A stretch of DNA of 64,000 bases from Beta vulgaris subsp. vulgaris (lineage: Eukaryota > Streptophyta > Magnoliopsida > Caryophyllales > Amaranthaceae), in assembly GCF_026745355.1 (NCBI RefSeq), contig NC_079209.1, positions 6,515,507-6,579,506 of the forward strand, written 5' to 3'. How positions within the stretch are numbered: the first letter of the stretch is position 1; each line of letters opens with the position of its first letter. The position numbers and the translations under genes are program-made. The notes below the pieces were generated by a model. It was not told where the DNA came from. It saw only the letters and a list, made by a program, of their open reading frames with translations, and made no database searches. Positions 43,878 through 54,280 of this stretch are shown in pieces.

Positions 43878-46800
43878 CTAGGGGGGATCCCAAGAAGTGG
43901 GCCACCCTAAAGCATCCTTTCGGATGATTACAGAGAAATTGAGATCAGGCAACTCGAACCAGTAAGTCAAATTTGAACATGAATGACCACGATGCGCTAG
44001 CCAGTCTGCTGCGGCATTCCCTTCCCAACACCATGATTGATACGAACCTGAGAGAACTGCTTGAGATCTTCCCCTGCATCCAAAATAAGGGAGTGAATAG
44101 CCCAAGGAATCTTCCAAATACGCTTAATAGCTTGGATAACACAAAGATTATCCCCTTCTATAATAATTTTATCTAGACCCAACATGCGGGCCCCCTTAAT
44201 CCCTTCTCGTAAAGCCCAAGCTTCAGCTACCAGGATAGAATGAGAGGGGGCAATCGAATTGGCACCACAGAGCTTGATGACCCCAAACTCGTCTCGAATA
44301 ATAAAACCAAAAGATGCCGACCCATCTTTTAATTTAGACCCATCAAAATTAAGCTTGCAAAAGCCCACAGGTGGGGGGATCCAACTAATATTCTTCCGCG
44401 GAAGCTTAGGCTGGGAAGATCCTTCACCAAGCGAGCCAACTGAATCCAACACAAGCGGATCATCTTTAAGTCTCGAATGGTAATTAAAAATCATAACACT
44501 CAATTTTCTAGGGGAAAAAGATTCATTCCTGAAAGAAATGCCATTCCTAGCATACCAAATGAACCACCAAGCGATAAAAATCTTTGCTATTTCGTCCTTC
44601 GACCGGAATTTAACCAAATCATTAAGAAAGGAACCAAAAGGAGCACCTGCTATAAGTAGAGGGAGAGTGGGCCAGCCAAATCTAGACCGTAATAACTCAA
44701 AAACGTCAACACAAAAAGGGCAGTTGCTGAAAAGATGAAGAAGATCCTCAGAGTGGTGATTACAAAAACCACACTCCAGGGGAACGAAAACGTGACTCAT
44801 TTCAAGGCATTTTTTAGTAGGAAGGCCATTATTGCAAATTTTCCAAATAAAGAACTTGATCTTGGGAGGAACAGACAATTTCCAAATCCACTGAAAAGGG
44901 GCTTCAGGGGAGGAAGAGGCTTCCTGAGCCCCCACCCCCTGAAGCAGAACCACCCCTGATTTTACCGAATAACACCCATCTACTGATAAACCCCAGATCA
45001 GTTTGTCCTCTAGATCATATTTAGGAATAAAGATACTCGAAATCGCTTGGACAACCTCGATTGAGACAAGCTCATATAACCGCAGACAATCCCACTGCGA
45101 ATCATGATTGATGACCTGCGCCACCACTAGGGACTCAGTGCCCGCAATAACTGGGCACACCGAACTAATCGGATACTGAAACACCCAATTATCATACCAG
45201 AACGAGATGTTAACACCCCTCCCCACCACCCATCTTAGCCCTTTCTTAAACGAAGTCCTCAACAACATTAGCTTTCTCCATTGCCAAGACGTATTAGCTT
45301 TAACTTTATAATCAAACAAACTTGACTCCTTTAAGTACTTCTTAGCCACTAATTGAACCCATAAATTATCCGGGCAAACCAAGATCTTCCAAAGTAACTT
45401 AAACTGGAGCGCTACATTCATACATTTCGCTTTTCTGAACCCTAATCCCCCATACTTCTTTGGTTTACAGATTTTGTCCCAACCTATAAGATTTGGAGAT
45501 TTAGACCATGGCGGTTTGTTCCAAAAGAGATTCCGATAACTCTTATCCAGGGATTCCAGAATATGAGTAGGCAAAGCAAAACATTGCATTTGGTAATTGG
45601 CCTTCGTAGCGAGATTAGATTGAATTAAAATCGCCCGACCTGCTAAGGAAAGAGAATTGGCTTTCCATTTCGAAAGTTGGGATTGAACCTTTTCCTGAAG
45701 TTCCCCAAATGTTTTATTAGTAACCTTACTATCAATAATAGGGCACCCCAGATATGAGCCAAGAGACGTAGCTTCTCCCATTTGGAGAAGGGTCGCAAAG
45801 GAGGAAGAGAGATCTGGGTCAGTATTAGGAGAGCACTGATACGCCGATTTATTATAATTAACTAATTGCCCCGACATCCTGCAATAATTATCTAAAATTT
45901 CCCTTATCACAGAGCAACTACTTGGAGTGGCTTTAGCAAAGATCATTGTGTCATCCGCAAAAGTTAAAAAAGGAATCTTGACACGAGAATGGCCTAAAGA
46001 AACACCTACTAATTTTGCACCCGAGATACTAGCAACATATAACTGTCTAGCTAAGATTTCTGCACATAGTATAAAAATATACAGAGATAGCGGATCTCCC
46101 TGGCGAATTCCCCTAGATGGGATGAATACATCTCCAGGGATACCATTAACAAGGACCGAAAAAGATACGGAAGTAATACATTCCTTTAGCCAACCAATCC
46201 AACGGTCACAAAAGCCTAGCTTCCGGAAGACAACAAATATAAAGTTCCACTCTAGCCTGTCGTAAGCTTTTTCCATATCTAACTTGATAGCTAACCACCC
46301 TTGCCTACCCGATTTCTTTCTAAAAGAGTGGAATACCTCGTGAGCACGTAAAATATTGTCCTGAATCAATCTCTCAGGGACAAAAGCACCCTGGAGGGGA
46401 TGGATAATTTTCCCGAGAACAGTCTTTAGTCTAGCAGCCATAATTTTTGCGATGATCTTGTAAATCGTTGAGCATAAACTAATAGGACGAAACTGATTTG
46501 GAGTAGTAGGGCTATTGACTTTCAGAATTAATGTGACGAAAGTATGGTTAATTTCTTTTAAAAGAACTCCAGAATGGAAGAAGGCTCTAACCGCATTGAA
46601 AACAGAATTACCTACTAAAGACCAATATTTTTGGAAGAAAAAAGGCGGAAACCCGTCCGGTCCTGGGGCTTTATCAGGAGCTAGGTCAAAGATAGCTATT
46701 TTGACCTCCTCAAAATTAACATCCGAACATAGCAAGGTGTTGTACTCACAAGAAATAATCGGCTCTAAAAGATTAAAGTCTACACTTTCATCAAAATTAC

Positions 46801-48049
46801 ACTTTGAATTAGATGTGAATCTTTGAATAAAAGTACTAGTAAAACAATTTTCGACTTGCTTAGGATCGACAACAATAGCCCCATTTTCATCCTCAATTGA
46901 GGCAATAAAATTTCTATTTCGCCTAATAGACGCACATACATGATAATATTTAGTATTAGAGTCACTCAATTTCAAATGATTAGATTTTGCTTTGGTCTTC
47001 CAATATACTTCTTGAAATTCTAAAAGATTAGCCTGTTTACATAAGAACTTATTCTGTTTTGCAGCTAGGTACGGGCAGCTAGGATCCTCTACTAACTTAT
47101 CTTTGATAGCCTTTAGTTTTTTCTCAACGACATTGAGTTGACGAAAAATGTTACCAAATCTAGTCCCAACCCAATTCTTAGATTTTTCTTTAAGGAGTTT
47201 ACATTTTTTACTTAAACAAAACATATAAGATCCATGAAACCTTGTAGACCAAGCTTTCTTTATAATTATTTCGAAATCTTTTCTTGATGTCCAAATCTTA
47301 TCAAACCTGAACGGGGGGGCTTTCCTACCTTGAAATATATCTAAATTAAGCGAAACCTGACAGTGATCAGATGATGTGAAAATATGGTGATTTAACTTTA
47401 TATTAGGGAATAAATTGAGAAACTCAACATTAGCTACACCTTTATCAATTCTTTCCATTATATTTCCGGGGCCACTTCGTTTTTTCCTCCAAGTGAAGGC
47501 GTGACCCTGGAATGGGAGCTCAATACAATCTGATTCCGAGAATAATCTATTCATGAAATTCAATCGTGCAAAAGAGAAATTTGCACCACCAAGCTTATCA
47601 TTACTACTACTTAACTCGTTGAAATCTCCTAATACAACATACGGTCCAGAGATTAGGTTAATAACACTAATTAGCTCATCCCAAAACTGGATTTTTAGAT
47701 TATGGTTTGGAGGGGCGTAAATAAAAATTAGCTTAAATGAACATGACAAGGCTAAAATATTAACATCACATACTATAAAATGATCATATTTAGCTGAGAT
47801 TGAAAATAAAAAAGGATTGCAAGCAACATCCTTCCAAAACAACCACATACCTCCTGCCAAACCAAAAGAAGGGAGGAAGTCATGATGGTGAAACCCACAA
47901 AACCTAACCATGGACTCCACCGGGGGAGACGAGGATTTGGTTTCACACAACATCATGACATGCACATTATTTTTTTTACAAAAGAACTTAACTTCCTCCT
48001 TTAACTGAGGTCTATTACCCCCTCTTACATTCCAAAAGCTTATATTCAT
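43878..48049 (-). pseudogene. LINE ORF2: endonuclease-reverse transcriptase-RNase H, one frameshift
   Basis: The frame starts at 48049 (MNISFWNVRGG) and stays open for 1350 codons. It carries an APE-type endonuclease (GDFNE at residues 141-145, SDHCQVSL at 227), reverse transcriptase (DKAPGPDG at ~459, DMEKAYD at 591, GIRQGDPLS at 647, FADD at 697), a zinc-binding zf-RVT region late in the protein (WKICNNGLPT, CGFCNHHSEDLLHLF) and an RNase H domain (NFDGSKLKDG, AEAWALREGI, IIEGDN). A single-base loss near 44030 moves the frame, and the final RNase H motif (EGNAAADWLAHRGH) and about 50 residues after it are found in another frame ending at 43878. Copy activity is therefore doubtful although endonuclease and RT are intact. 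Confidence 0.9.
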
Positions 48050-48078
48050 AAAATGGCAGGAAATAAAAGTAACAAAGA

Positions 48079-49761
48079 CTAAGACCTACCCCTCTTCAGG
48101 TTGGAAGTAGATGATTCTTCATCAGAATCCATCTTCCTTCTCTTGGAGGAGCTGGAAGCAGAAGCATTGCCCTTAGCCCTAGCCCCTTCAACTCCCATCC
48201 CCTCAATCTGTTTAATGATTGAGGTCTTAGAGTGCATGGAATGGAAGGAACCCTCTGGTTGGGAAAGATAATCTCCCATAACTTCATCATGAACATTTTC
48301 TTCTAAAATGTAGGTATCATCAACAAGACCTGAGTGGACAGCATTCTCACCATACACATCATTATCATTTTCCAGAAACTCATCAGCCTCAGTAATGAAC
48401 CCACATTCCAGAAGCTCAGCTGGATAAATAACTCTCAAAGGGACCGGGGATTGAATAACCTCCTCACTGACAGAGGGAGGGAGGAGGGGCTTAGTGCTAG
48501 GAGACACATAATCATTACAATCATGGTGCTTAGCTTGACCATGCTCAACAAGAACAAGAGGAGGAGAGATAACAGAATTCATCTCAATAGCACAATCATC
48601 ATCAGAGGACTCTACATCAATCACAGGGTGAGCAATCATCACCCCTTTACCTTTTCCACCAGAACCGGGTAAAGAGAGATTAGCAACAGAAGGATGGGGC
48701 TTAGACACAGGTTCTCTAATAGAAATACCAGCACCAGCTTGAACCTCTTGTTTCTTACCTGTGAAAGACTTTCCAGGGAACTTTTTCTTAGCAGCAGTTT
48801 TCTTAGAAGAGAAATTAGCAACAGATTGAGGTCGCACAATGTGTCTAGGCCTAGCCTCCACCACTAAAGCTTGCTCAGCAGTGGTAAGAGGCTTAGCTTG
48901 CCTAGTAGCACCTTGTAAGAACTCAGCAAGCCACTGTTTCTTTGGATGTTTCAACAACATCACTTTAATTTCTTTAGGAGGAGGAGATAAAATGAGACAG
49001 TCATCAATAACATGATCATCACACCCACAAAATGAACAACCAATTGAAAAATCCTCATACCAAATGACATAACCACACTTAACCCCACCAGCTCTAGTAA
49101 CCTCAGCATATTCCAGCAAAGGCTCAGTAATATCCACTCTAATGCAAGCACGAGCAAATCTTACCTTATGCTTAAGAATTGAACGAGAATCCAGCCTAAT
49201 CAGGGATCCAATGTTGTTAGCAGCTAACAAATTAGCTACAGAATCAAAGTTCAATAACTCAACAGGAAATCTAGGAATTCTAACCCACAAATCCACATAC
49301 TTGATCTCCTCAACATATGGATCAAAGTGAGGTTTCCAAGGGTAGATCACAAAGAGCTCCCCTTGAACATGCCAAGGTCTATCAGCCCATACAAGATATA
49401 AATCACCAGGATTCACAAATTTAATCATAACCCAGTTGTTCCCCATATCCAGATACTCAACATCACCCTTACAAAACTGCCAGTCAGCTTTAGTTCTAAA
49501 CATGATAGTTCTTAGGTCTACATTGGCACCCAACATTTTCCCAACCAAACAAGTTTTAGTTAGGTCATCAATATCTTGTTTAACTTGGGACAAATCATCT
49601 AGAACAAGGGACTCAGACAAAGAAGGAGGGCCTGGGGGATCACTTACAAACTTATCAACATTGCTAAGAGACTGAGAGAGAGGGAGAGCCTGAGCACCAC
49701 CATCAACATCCGGAAGCTGACCTTGCTCCTCTTGCAGCAAGATATCCTTGAAAGATTGCAT
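48079..49761 (-). CDS. LINE ORF1 protein: DUF4283 plus zinc knuckle
   Basis: The open frame extends upstream to 50241, but its first 160 codons are hydrophobic and lie in the 5' untranslated region; the ATG at 49761 (MQSFKDILLQEEQ) is the likely start, giving 560 residues. A DUF4283 domain (ADWQFCKGDVEYLDMGNNW, DRPWHVQGELFVIYPW, VDLWVRIPRFPVELL) is followed by a CCHC zinc knuckle (CSFCGCDDHVIDDC). The rest is Ser/Lys-rich, ending KRRKMDSDEES and LKRGRS, a possible nuclear signal. ORF1 proteins of plant L1 elements bind element RNA. No frameshift or stop interrupts it. Confidence 0.88.
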   Translation of the reverse strand: MQSFKDILLQEEQGQLPDVDGGAQALPLSQSLSNVDKFVSDPPGPPSLSESLVLDDLSQVKQDIDDLTKTCLVGKMLGANVDLRTIMFRTKADWQFCKGDVEYLDMGNNWVMIKFVNPGDLYLVWADRPWHVQGELFVIYPWKPHFDPYVEEIKYVDLWVRIPRFPVELLNFDSVANLLAANNIGSLIRLDSRSILKHKVRFARACIRVDITEPLLEYAEVTRAGGVKCGYVIWYEDFSIGCSFCGCDDHVIDDCLILSPPPKEIKVMLLKHPKKQWLAEFLQGATRQAKPLTTAEQALVVEARPRHIVRPQSVANFSSKKTAAKKKFPGKSFTGKKQEVQAGAGISIREPVSKPHPSVANLSLPGSGGKGKGVMIAHPVIDVESSDDDCAIEMNSVISPPLVLVEHGQAKHHDCNDYVSPSTKPLLPPSVSEEVIQSPVPLRVIYPAELLECGFITEADEFLENDNDVYGENAVHSGLVDDTYILEENVHDEVMGDYLSQPEGSFHSMHSKTSIIKQIEGMGVEGARAKGNASASSSSKRRKMDSDEESSTSNLKRGRS

Positions 49762-51455
49762 ACTCACAAACAACCAGCAAACAAGAGTTACCTTTCTTAT
49801 CACTTTAGGAATTACTGAGAGAAAAATAGTTAAACGAAAGGAAATATGAAAGAACTGAGAGAATTGTGACAGAAACCACCACAACACTTGCCTTTTATAT
49901 AAGCAAAAATTATTAGAAAAACAAAAAACTAGATTAAGAAGCCTTACCTGAACAGTGACTTTTCCAATCGCGTTAAAAGCAAATTCTAGAGTAATGGATA
50001 AAAATCCAATACAATCAGGCAACCATACGGAAAAAACCCCTAAAACTTCCCCCAACCCACAAATAATGATGAAAACAGCTCCAAACCCATTAATAAACGC
50101 ATTCAATACGGCAGCAGAGAACAGCGCCAACACTTCACTAACTTGACAGACCCTAAGCCTACACCCTAATTTGTACTTGAAGCCCCTACCGTTCCGCCAC
50201 CTCAGCCAAAAAAGAAGGCAAATTAAGAGGGATTTAAGCAAACAATCCCAAATTACTGCAATTACCGCCTGAATAACACGCCAACTACAAGATTTACATG
50301 ATTACAAATCTAATTTAGGCGCAGACCTATCCCTAATTAAATTAGGGCTAGAATGGAATTCAACTACACGCAATAACTCTCTCTGATGGGAAAAGAGAAT
50401 TAGAATAGAAGTAATGAACCACAAGACAAAGATAACTTTGAATACTTGGAACTGAGAAGAATACTTGTGATGAAAATGATTTTCTAGGATTTTTTGGGCG
50501 ATTTTCGAATTGCTAGGGTTTCTTTGAGGACTCTTTGGTTGAGGCTTTGGGTCAGAGATTCTCTCTCTACCTTTCTCTCTCATCTTTTTTACTTAACAAC
50601 CTCCGTAGAGCCAAGTATTGTTTTAGCTAACCATTGAAGTTGCTCTAATATAGTTTTATAACATATAAAAATATATTTACAAAGAAAGCTATGTAAGCAT
50701 GTCATGTCATTCTATTTAATTTTTAATTTTTTTACAAATAAAGTTTTAAATAGATTTAAATATATATATATAAAGAGCTTTGGAAAGAAAATAAGAGTTT
50801 AGTTTTGAATAGACACCCTTAATTAGTATGCTATGTAAATTGAATATAACTTTTGCTACATAATTCGAAATATTATAATTTTTACACCATTGGAGCACCC
50901 TCGAAATATGTTTCAAAATAAAATCCATTTGTAATATAGTTTTATAACTTATAATAATATATTTATAGATGAATAATAACATATTATTTATTCTTTATTT
51001 TAGATACATATTATAATAGGACTTTCAAAATCTTAACCTTATTCAATTGAACCGGAAACAGTACAAATTAATATTGCAACACGATCGATTAGGAAAACTT
51101 TGTTGTTATGGTATTATTTATCACATTTTTCAAAGGGTTGTCTTCTAAGATAATATTATAATAATGTTTATATTAATTATCATATGATTATGCCATGTAA
51201 TTATTTTTTAAAATCAAATTTTAAAAATAGAGTATATATAAAAATACATATCTTTAGTTTTGGACAGTGAAAAGTTAGAGTTTGATTTTGAATAAAAGAC
51301 TTAAAAAGATCATACAATAATAAAATATATAAATTTTGCTACATAACTTGAATATATTATTATTTATACTATTAGAGAGTGATTGCAACCTATAAATATA
51401 TAGACTTTTGAATGGAGATAAATATTTTATTTTTGACCTGTGTGTTGGGTCATAC

Positions 51456-51597
<142 letters not shown>

Positions 51598-51814
51598 AAT
51601 AATAATAATAATAGTAATAATAATAATAATAATAGTAATAATAATAAGTTATAAAAAAAGAGTATCAGTTTTAATATAATAATAAGTACTACATGACTTA
51701 TGGTAAGAATAAGAGTTTTAGAAATTTTATGAAAAGATAGAGTTTGAATTCAGTTTACCTTTTGTTCATGCAAAAGAAAATACACAATCTCATTATAACT
51801 GAATAGAGCTTGAG

Positions 51815-52011
<197 letters not shown>

Positions 52012-52037
52012 CATTAATTAGGAATGTGATTGTAGTA

Positions 52038-52311
52038 CTCCCTCTGTATTTTTTTTATCTTTCCTACTTTGACTTCGCATGTTTTCCAATGCACTTATTA
52101 TTCATTAAATGTCTTTCATTGCATATTAGTAAAAATTATAATAATTAAATACTAATAAAGTACTCATTGAGACGAATCAAACAAGACCTACCCCACGGGA
52201 CCACATGACTATATTTTTTCTTATATATTAAGAAAAATCTAAAAGATTCTCTCTCGAATTGTGAATAGTGTCAAGATTCTAAGTGAGAAAGATAAAAAAA
52301 TATAGAGGAAG
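52038..52311. mobile_element. Stowaway MITE, 274 bp
   Basis: Ends CTCCCTCTGTATTTTTTTTA and AAAAAAATATAGAGGAAG, flanked by TA (52036-52037 and 52312-52313). CACTTAGAATCTTGACACTATTCA-type sequence near the right end and TAGTAAAAATTATAATAATT inside link it to 8235-8491 and to the fragments at 31791 and 53209. Confidence 0.85.
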
Positions 52312-52595
52312 TACTAATAGTATATTACAAGCATAATTTTCTTAATTCCTCTATATAATATTAATTACATAGACGTATAATATGTTATTTTTTGGATGAT
52401 GAAAAAATTAGAGTTCGATTATATATAAACAACCTTAGAATATTACAATATGTAAGTTAAGTATAAATTTTCACATCATCCAAATTATTATTATTAATTT
52501 TATTACAAAATTATAGATTCCTCGAATTAGTATTATTATTATTATATTTTTAATATAAATTTTAGTCCTACTATGTAGCAAGAGTAGAACTATAA

Positions 52596-52908
52596 GGGGG
52601 TGTTTGGTTAAAAAAAAAATAAGGTATGAGGTATGGGTTTAGAATGACTAAAACCTATACCTAGTGTTTGTTTGCAAAATTTTGAATTTCTAAACCCATA
52701 CCTCAAACCCATAAGGTATGGGGTTTAGAAACCCAAGGGGGGAGGTGGGTATGACTCATACCAAACCTTCAAGTATAAAATAAAAAGGAAAAACTTCATT
52801 CCAAAATATATCCAAACGTATGGAATCAAGTATCAAGTTCCAACCCCATACCACTACGATCTCATTCCTTATTCCAAACCTATACCACTTCATGAACCAA
52901 ACGCCCCA
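52596..52908. mobile_element. Tourist-like MITE, 313 bp
   Basis: Ends GGGGGTGTTTGGTT and AACCAAACGCCCCA with TAA on both sides (52593-52595 and 52909-52911). The interior (GGTATGAGGTATGGG and inverted CCATACCTCAAACCC) makes it the second member of the family at 12904-13213. Confidence 0.8.
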
Positions 52909-53521
52909 TAAGATATATGAAGCATAGTACGAATAAAAGTGTATTTTCTATTATATCGTTGGAGTTAATAATAACGAATTTTATAATAATGGTATGACTA
53001 TAATTTAATTATCTATATGTAAGATAAGACCTTAAAGACTAAAGAGTACAGGGTAATTTATTTTATTCTCAAGTAAATTTTGCATTAAATAATTAAAAAA
53101 CAGATTGATAACAATTAAGATAAAAGGCAATTAGAATTTGGATTTAGTGAATTACCTAATAATGTCTAATTAAAATAATTTTATTTCAGTAATAATTAAT
53201 ACTTTATCATTCTCACTTTCCTGTGCGCGTCTCCCATTACACATCTTCGAACCTAAATATCTTTCTTTATATATTAGTAAAAATCATAACTAATTAGTAT
53301 TAATATTAATAAAGTACTAATTAAACATCTTTTGATTGATTTTCGGATTTACTTGAATTACACTTAATAGGTAATTTTGAGAGAACCATTCCCAGAGACT
53401 GAAGCAGGACTACTGTTGGCTTGCTTGGCTAAGTCACTGTCTATTGCTTCTGATCAAAAGATCTAACTGCAGAGCTTCAAAATTCTAATAAAGCTATAAA
53501 CTTAAAAAGTTTAATTAACAA
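52909..53521. other. Intergenic with Stowaway fragment
   Basis: AT-rich DNA. 53209-53320 is a truncated Stowaway-family piece (TTCTCACTTTCCTGTGCGCG, TAGTAAAAATCATAACTAAT). No gene supported. Confidence 0.45.
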
Positions 53522-53595
53522 GCTTTCATAGCTCAGTTGGTTAGAGCACCCGTTTAGTAAGCGGGAGGTCTTGAGTTCGACTCTCAATGAAAGCA
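53522..53595 (+). tRNA. tRNA-Thr (anticodon AGU)
   Basis: A 74-base gene folds completely: acceptor GCTTTCA with TGAAAGC, D-stem GCTC/GAGC, anticodon stem CCCGT/GCGGG around loop TTAGTAA, and T-stem TTGAG/CTCAA around TTCGACT, then discriminator A. The anticodon AGT reads threonine ACU (and ACC after inosine modification). There is no intron and CCA is not encoded, as in eukaryotic nuclear genes. A-box (TAGCTCAGTTGG) and B-box (GAGTTCGACTC) promoters are intact. Confidence 0.96.
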
Positions 53596-53603
53596 CGTCT
53601 ACA

Positions 53604-53617
53604 AAAATTTCCTATTT
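53604..53617 (+). terminator. Pol III terminator of tRNA-Thr
   Basis: A T-rich stretch with a run of six T bases (CCTATTTTTTGG) lies about 15 bases after the tRNA, the normal RNA polymerase III stop signal. Confidence 0.7.
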
Positions 53618-54280
53618 TTTGGCCTTTTGTTGAGTAAACTCCCTTCGTTTGATAAACTGGTATGTGCTAACTACCACTCTTTGTTTCAAAATATAAGTAT
53701 TTCAGAAGTAATGAAAGCACATTAAAGAGGTTAATTTTCCCCTCTTTTAGTCATCCAATGACTGGTGTGTGGTAGCTTAACTACTACTACTCTTGTCCCA
53801 AAATACAAGTGTTTAAGAGTAATGAAGAAAAAGCATGTCACTACTATCATTGTTTATCACCAATATTAGATCTATCAAGTCATTCTCATTACTACAATTT
53901 ATTATTGTCGGCAACAAATAGTTAGCATGCTAGAGGGGTAAAAAAAAACTCAACCTATGCCATGCAAATCATACGTGATCCAAATGTCAAGCACTATAAA
54001 AATTCTCAAACGAAGATACTACCTTCAGCTATCATGACTCCACGAGTGCCGTCAAAATTTTAACCAAAAATTTGCACAATTGCACCTCCCCTATTGAAGA
54101 AAATAATATTGTGATACGTCAAGTTAATGCAATTAATAATTGCCACATTCAACTACTCATTCCGCCCATAAATAGTTGGAAAAAAAAATCCTTTCGCTAA
54201 ACTTTTTCTTCATGCATATATGTGCCTAGTGACAGCAGCCCAAGAATTCTCTAAGCACATACAAAAATCATCATCATTCT
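53618..54280 (-). other. Flank between tRNA and eIF4G, includes eIF4G 3' region
   Basis: No gene. The right part holds the 3' untranslated region of the minus-strand eIF4G gene; the cleavage site cannot be fixed. Confidence 0.4.

Larger units (their letters stand above)
43843..50608 (-). mobile_element. Full-length L1-clade LINE, ~6.77 kb
   Basis: Minus-strand non-LTR retrotransposon with a 5' untranslated region (50608 to 49762), ORF1 (49761-48079), a 29-base gap, ORF2 (48049 on) and a poly(A) tail seen as a T run at 43843-43860. A perfect 16-bp target duplication AGCCAAGTATTGTTTT lies at 43831-43846 and 50609-50624; its last four T bases merge with the tail. Full length, intact ORF1, an ORF2 disrupted only near its end and perfect duplications point to a recent insertion. 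Confidence 0.93.
43519..50645. mobile_element. Tourist-like MITE split by a LINE
   Basis: Left end GAGCAACTCCAATGG and right end CCATTGAAGTTGCTC are inverted repeats with a TAA target duplication (43516-43518 and 50646-50648), typical of PIF/Harbinger MITEs. The left 328 bp and right ~21 bp are separated by the LINE. Interior phrases such as TTAGCTAAACCACTAAAG and TTGGCTTAGCCAAAATG are inverted relatives. Confidence 0.85.

Noticed and set aside
44259..46826. Many plus-strand frames of 60-112 codons, and similar ones at 48334-50146
   Set aside because: Antisense shadows of LINE ORF2 and ORF1.
49762..50241. N-terminal 160-codon extension of LINE ORF1 with membrane-like segments
   Set aside because: Falls in the LINE 5' untranslated region; no ORF1 family member is known to me to begin with such segments, and MQSFKDILL at 49761 is a natural start.
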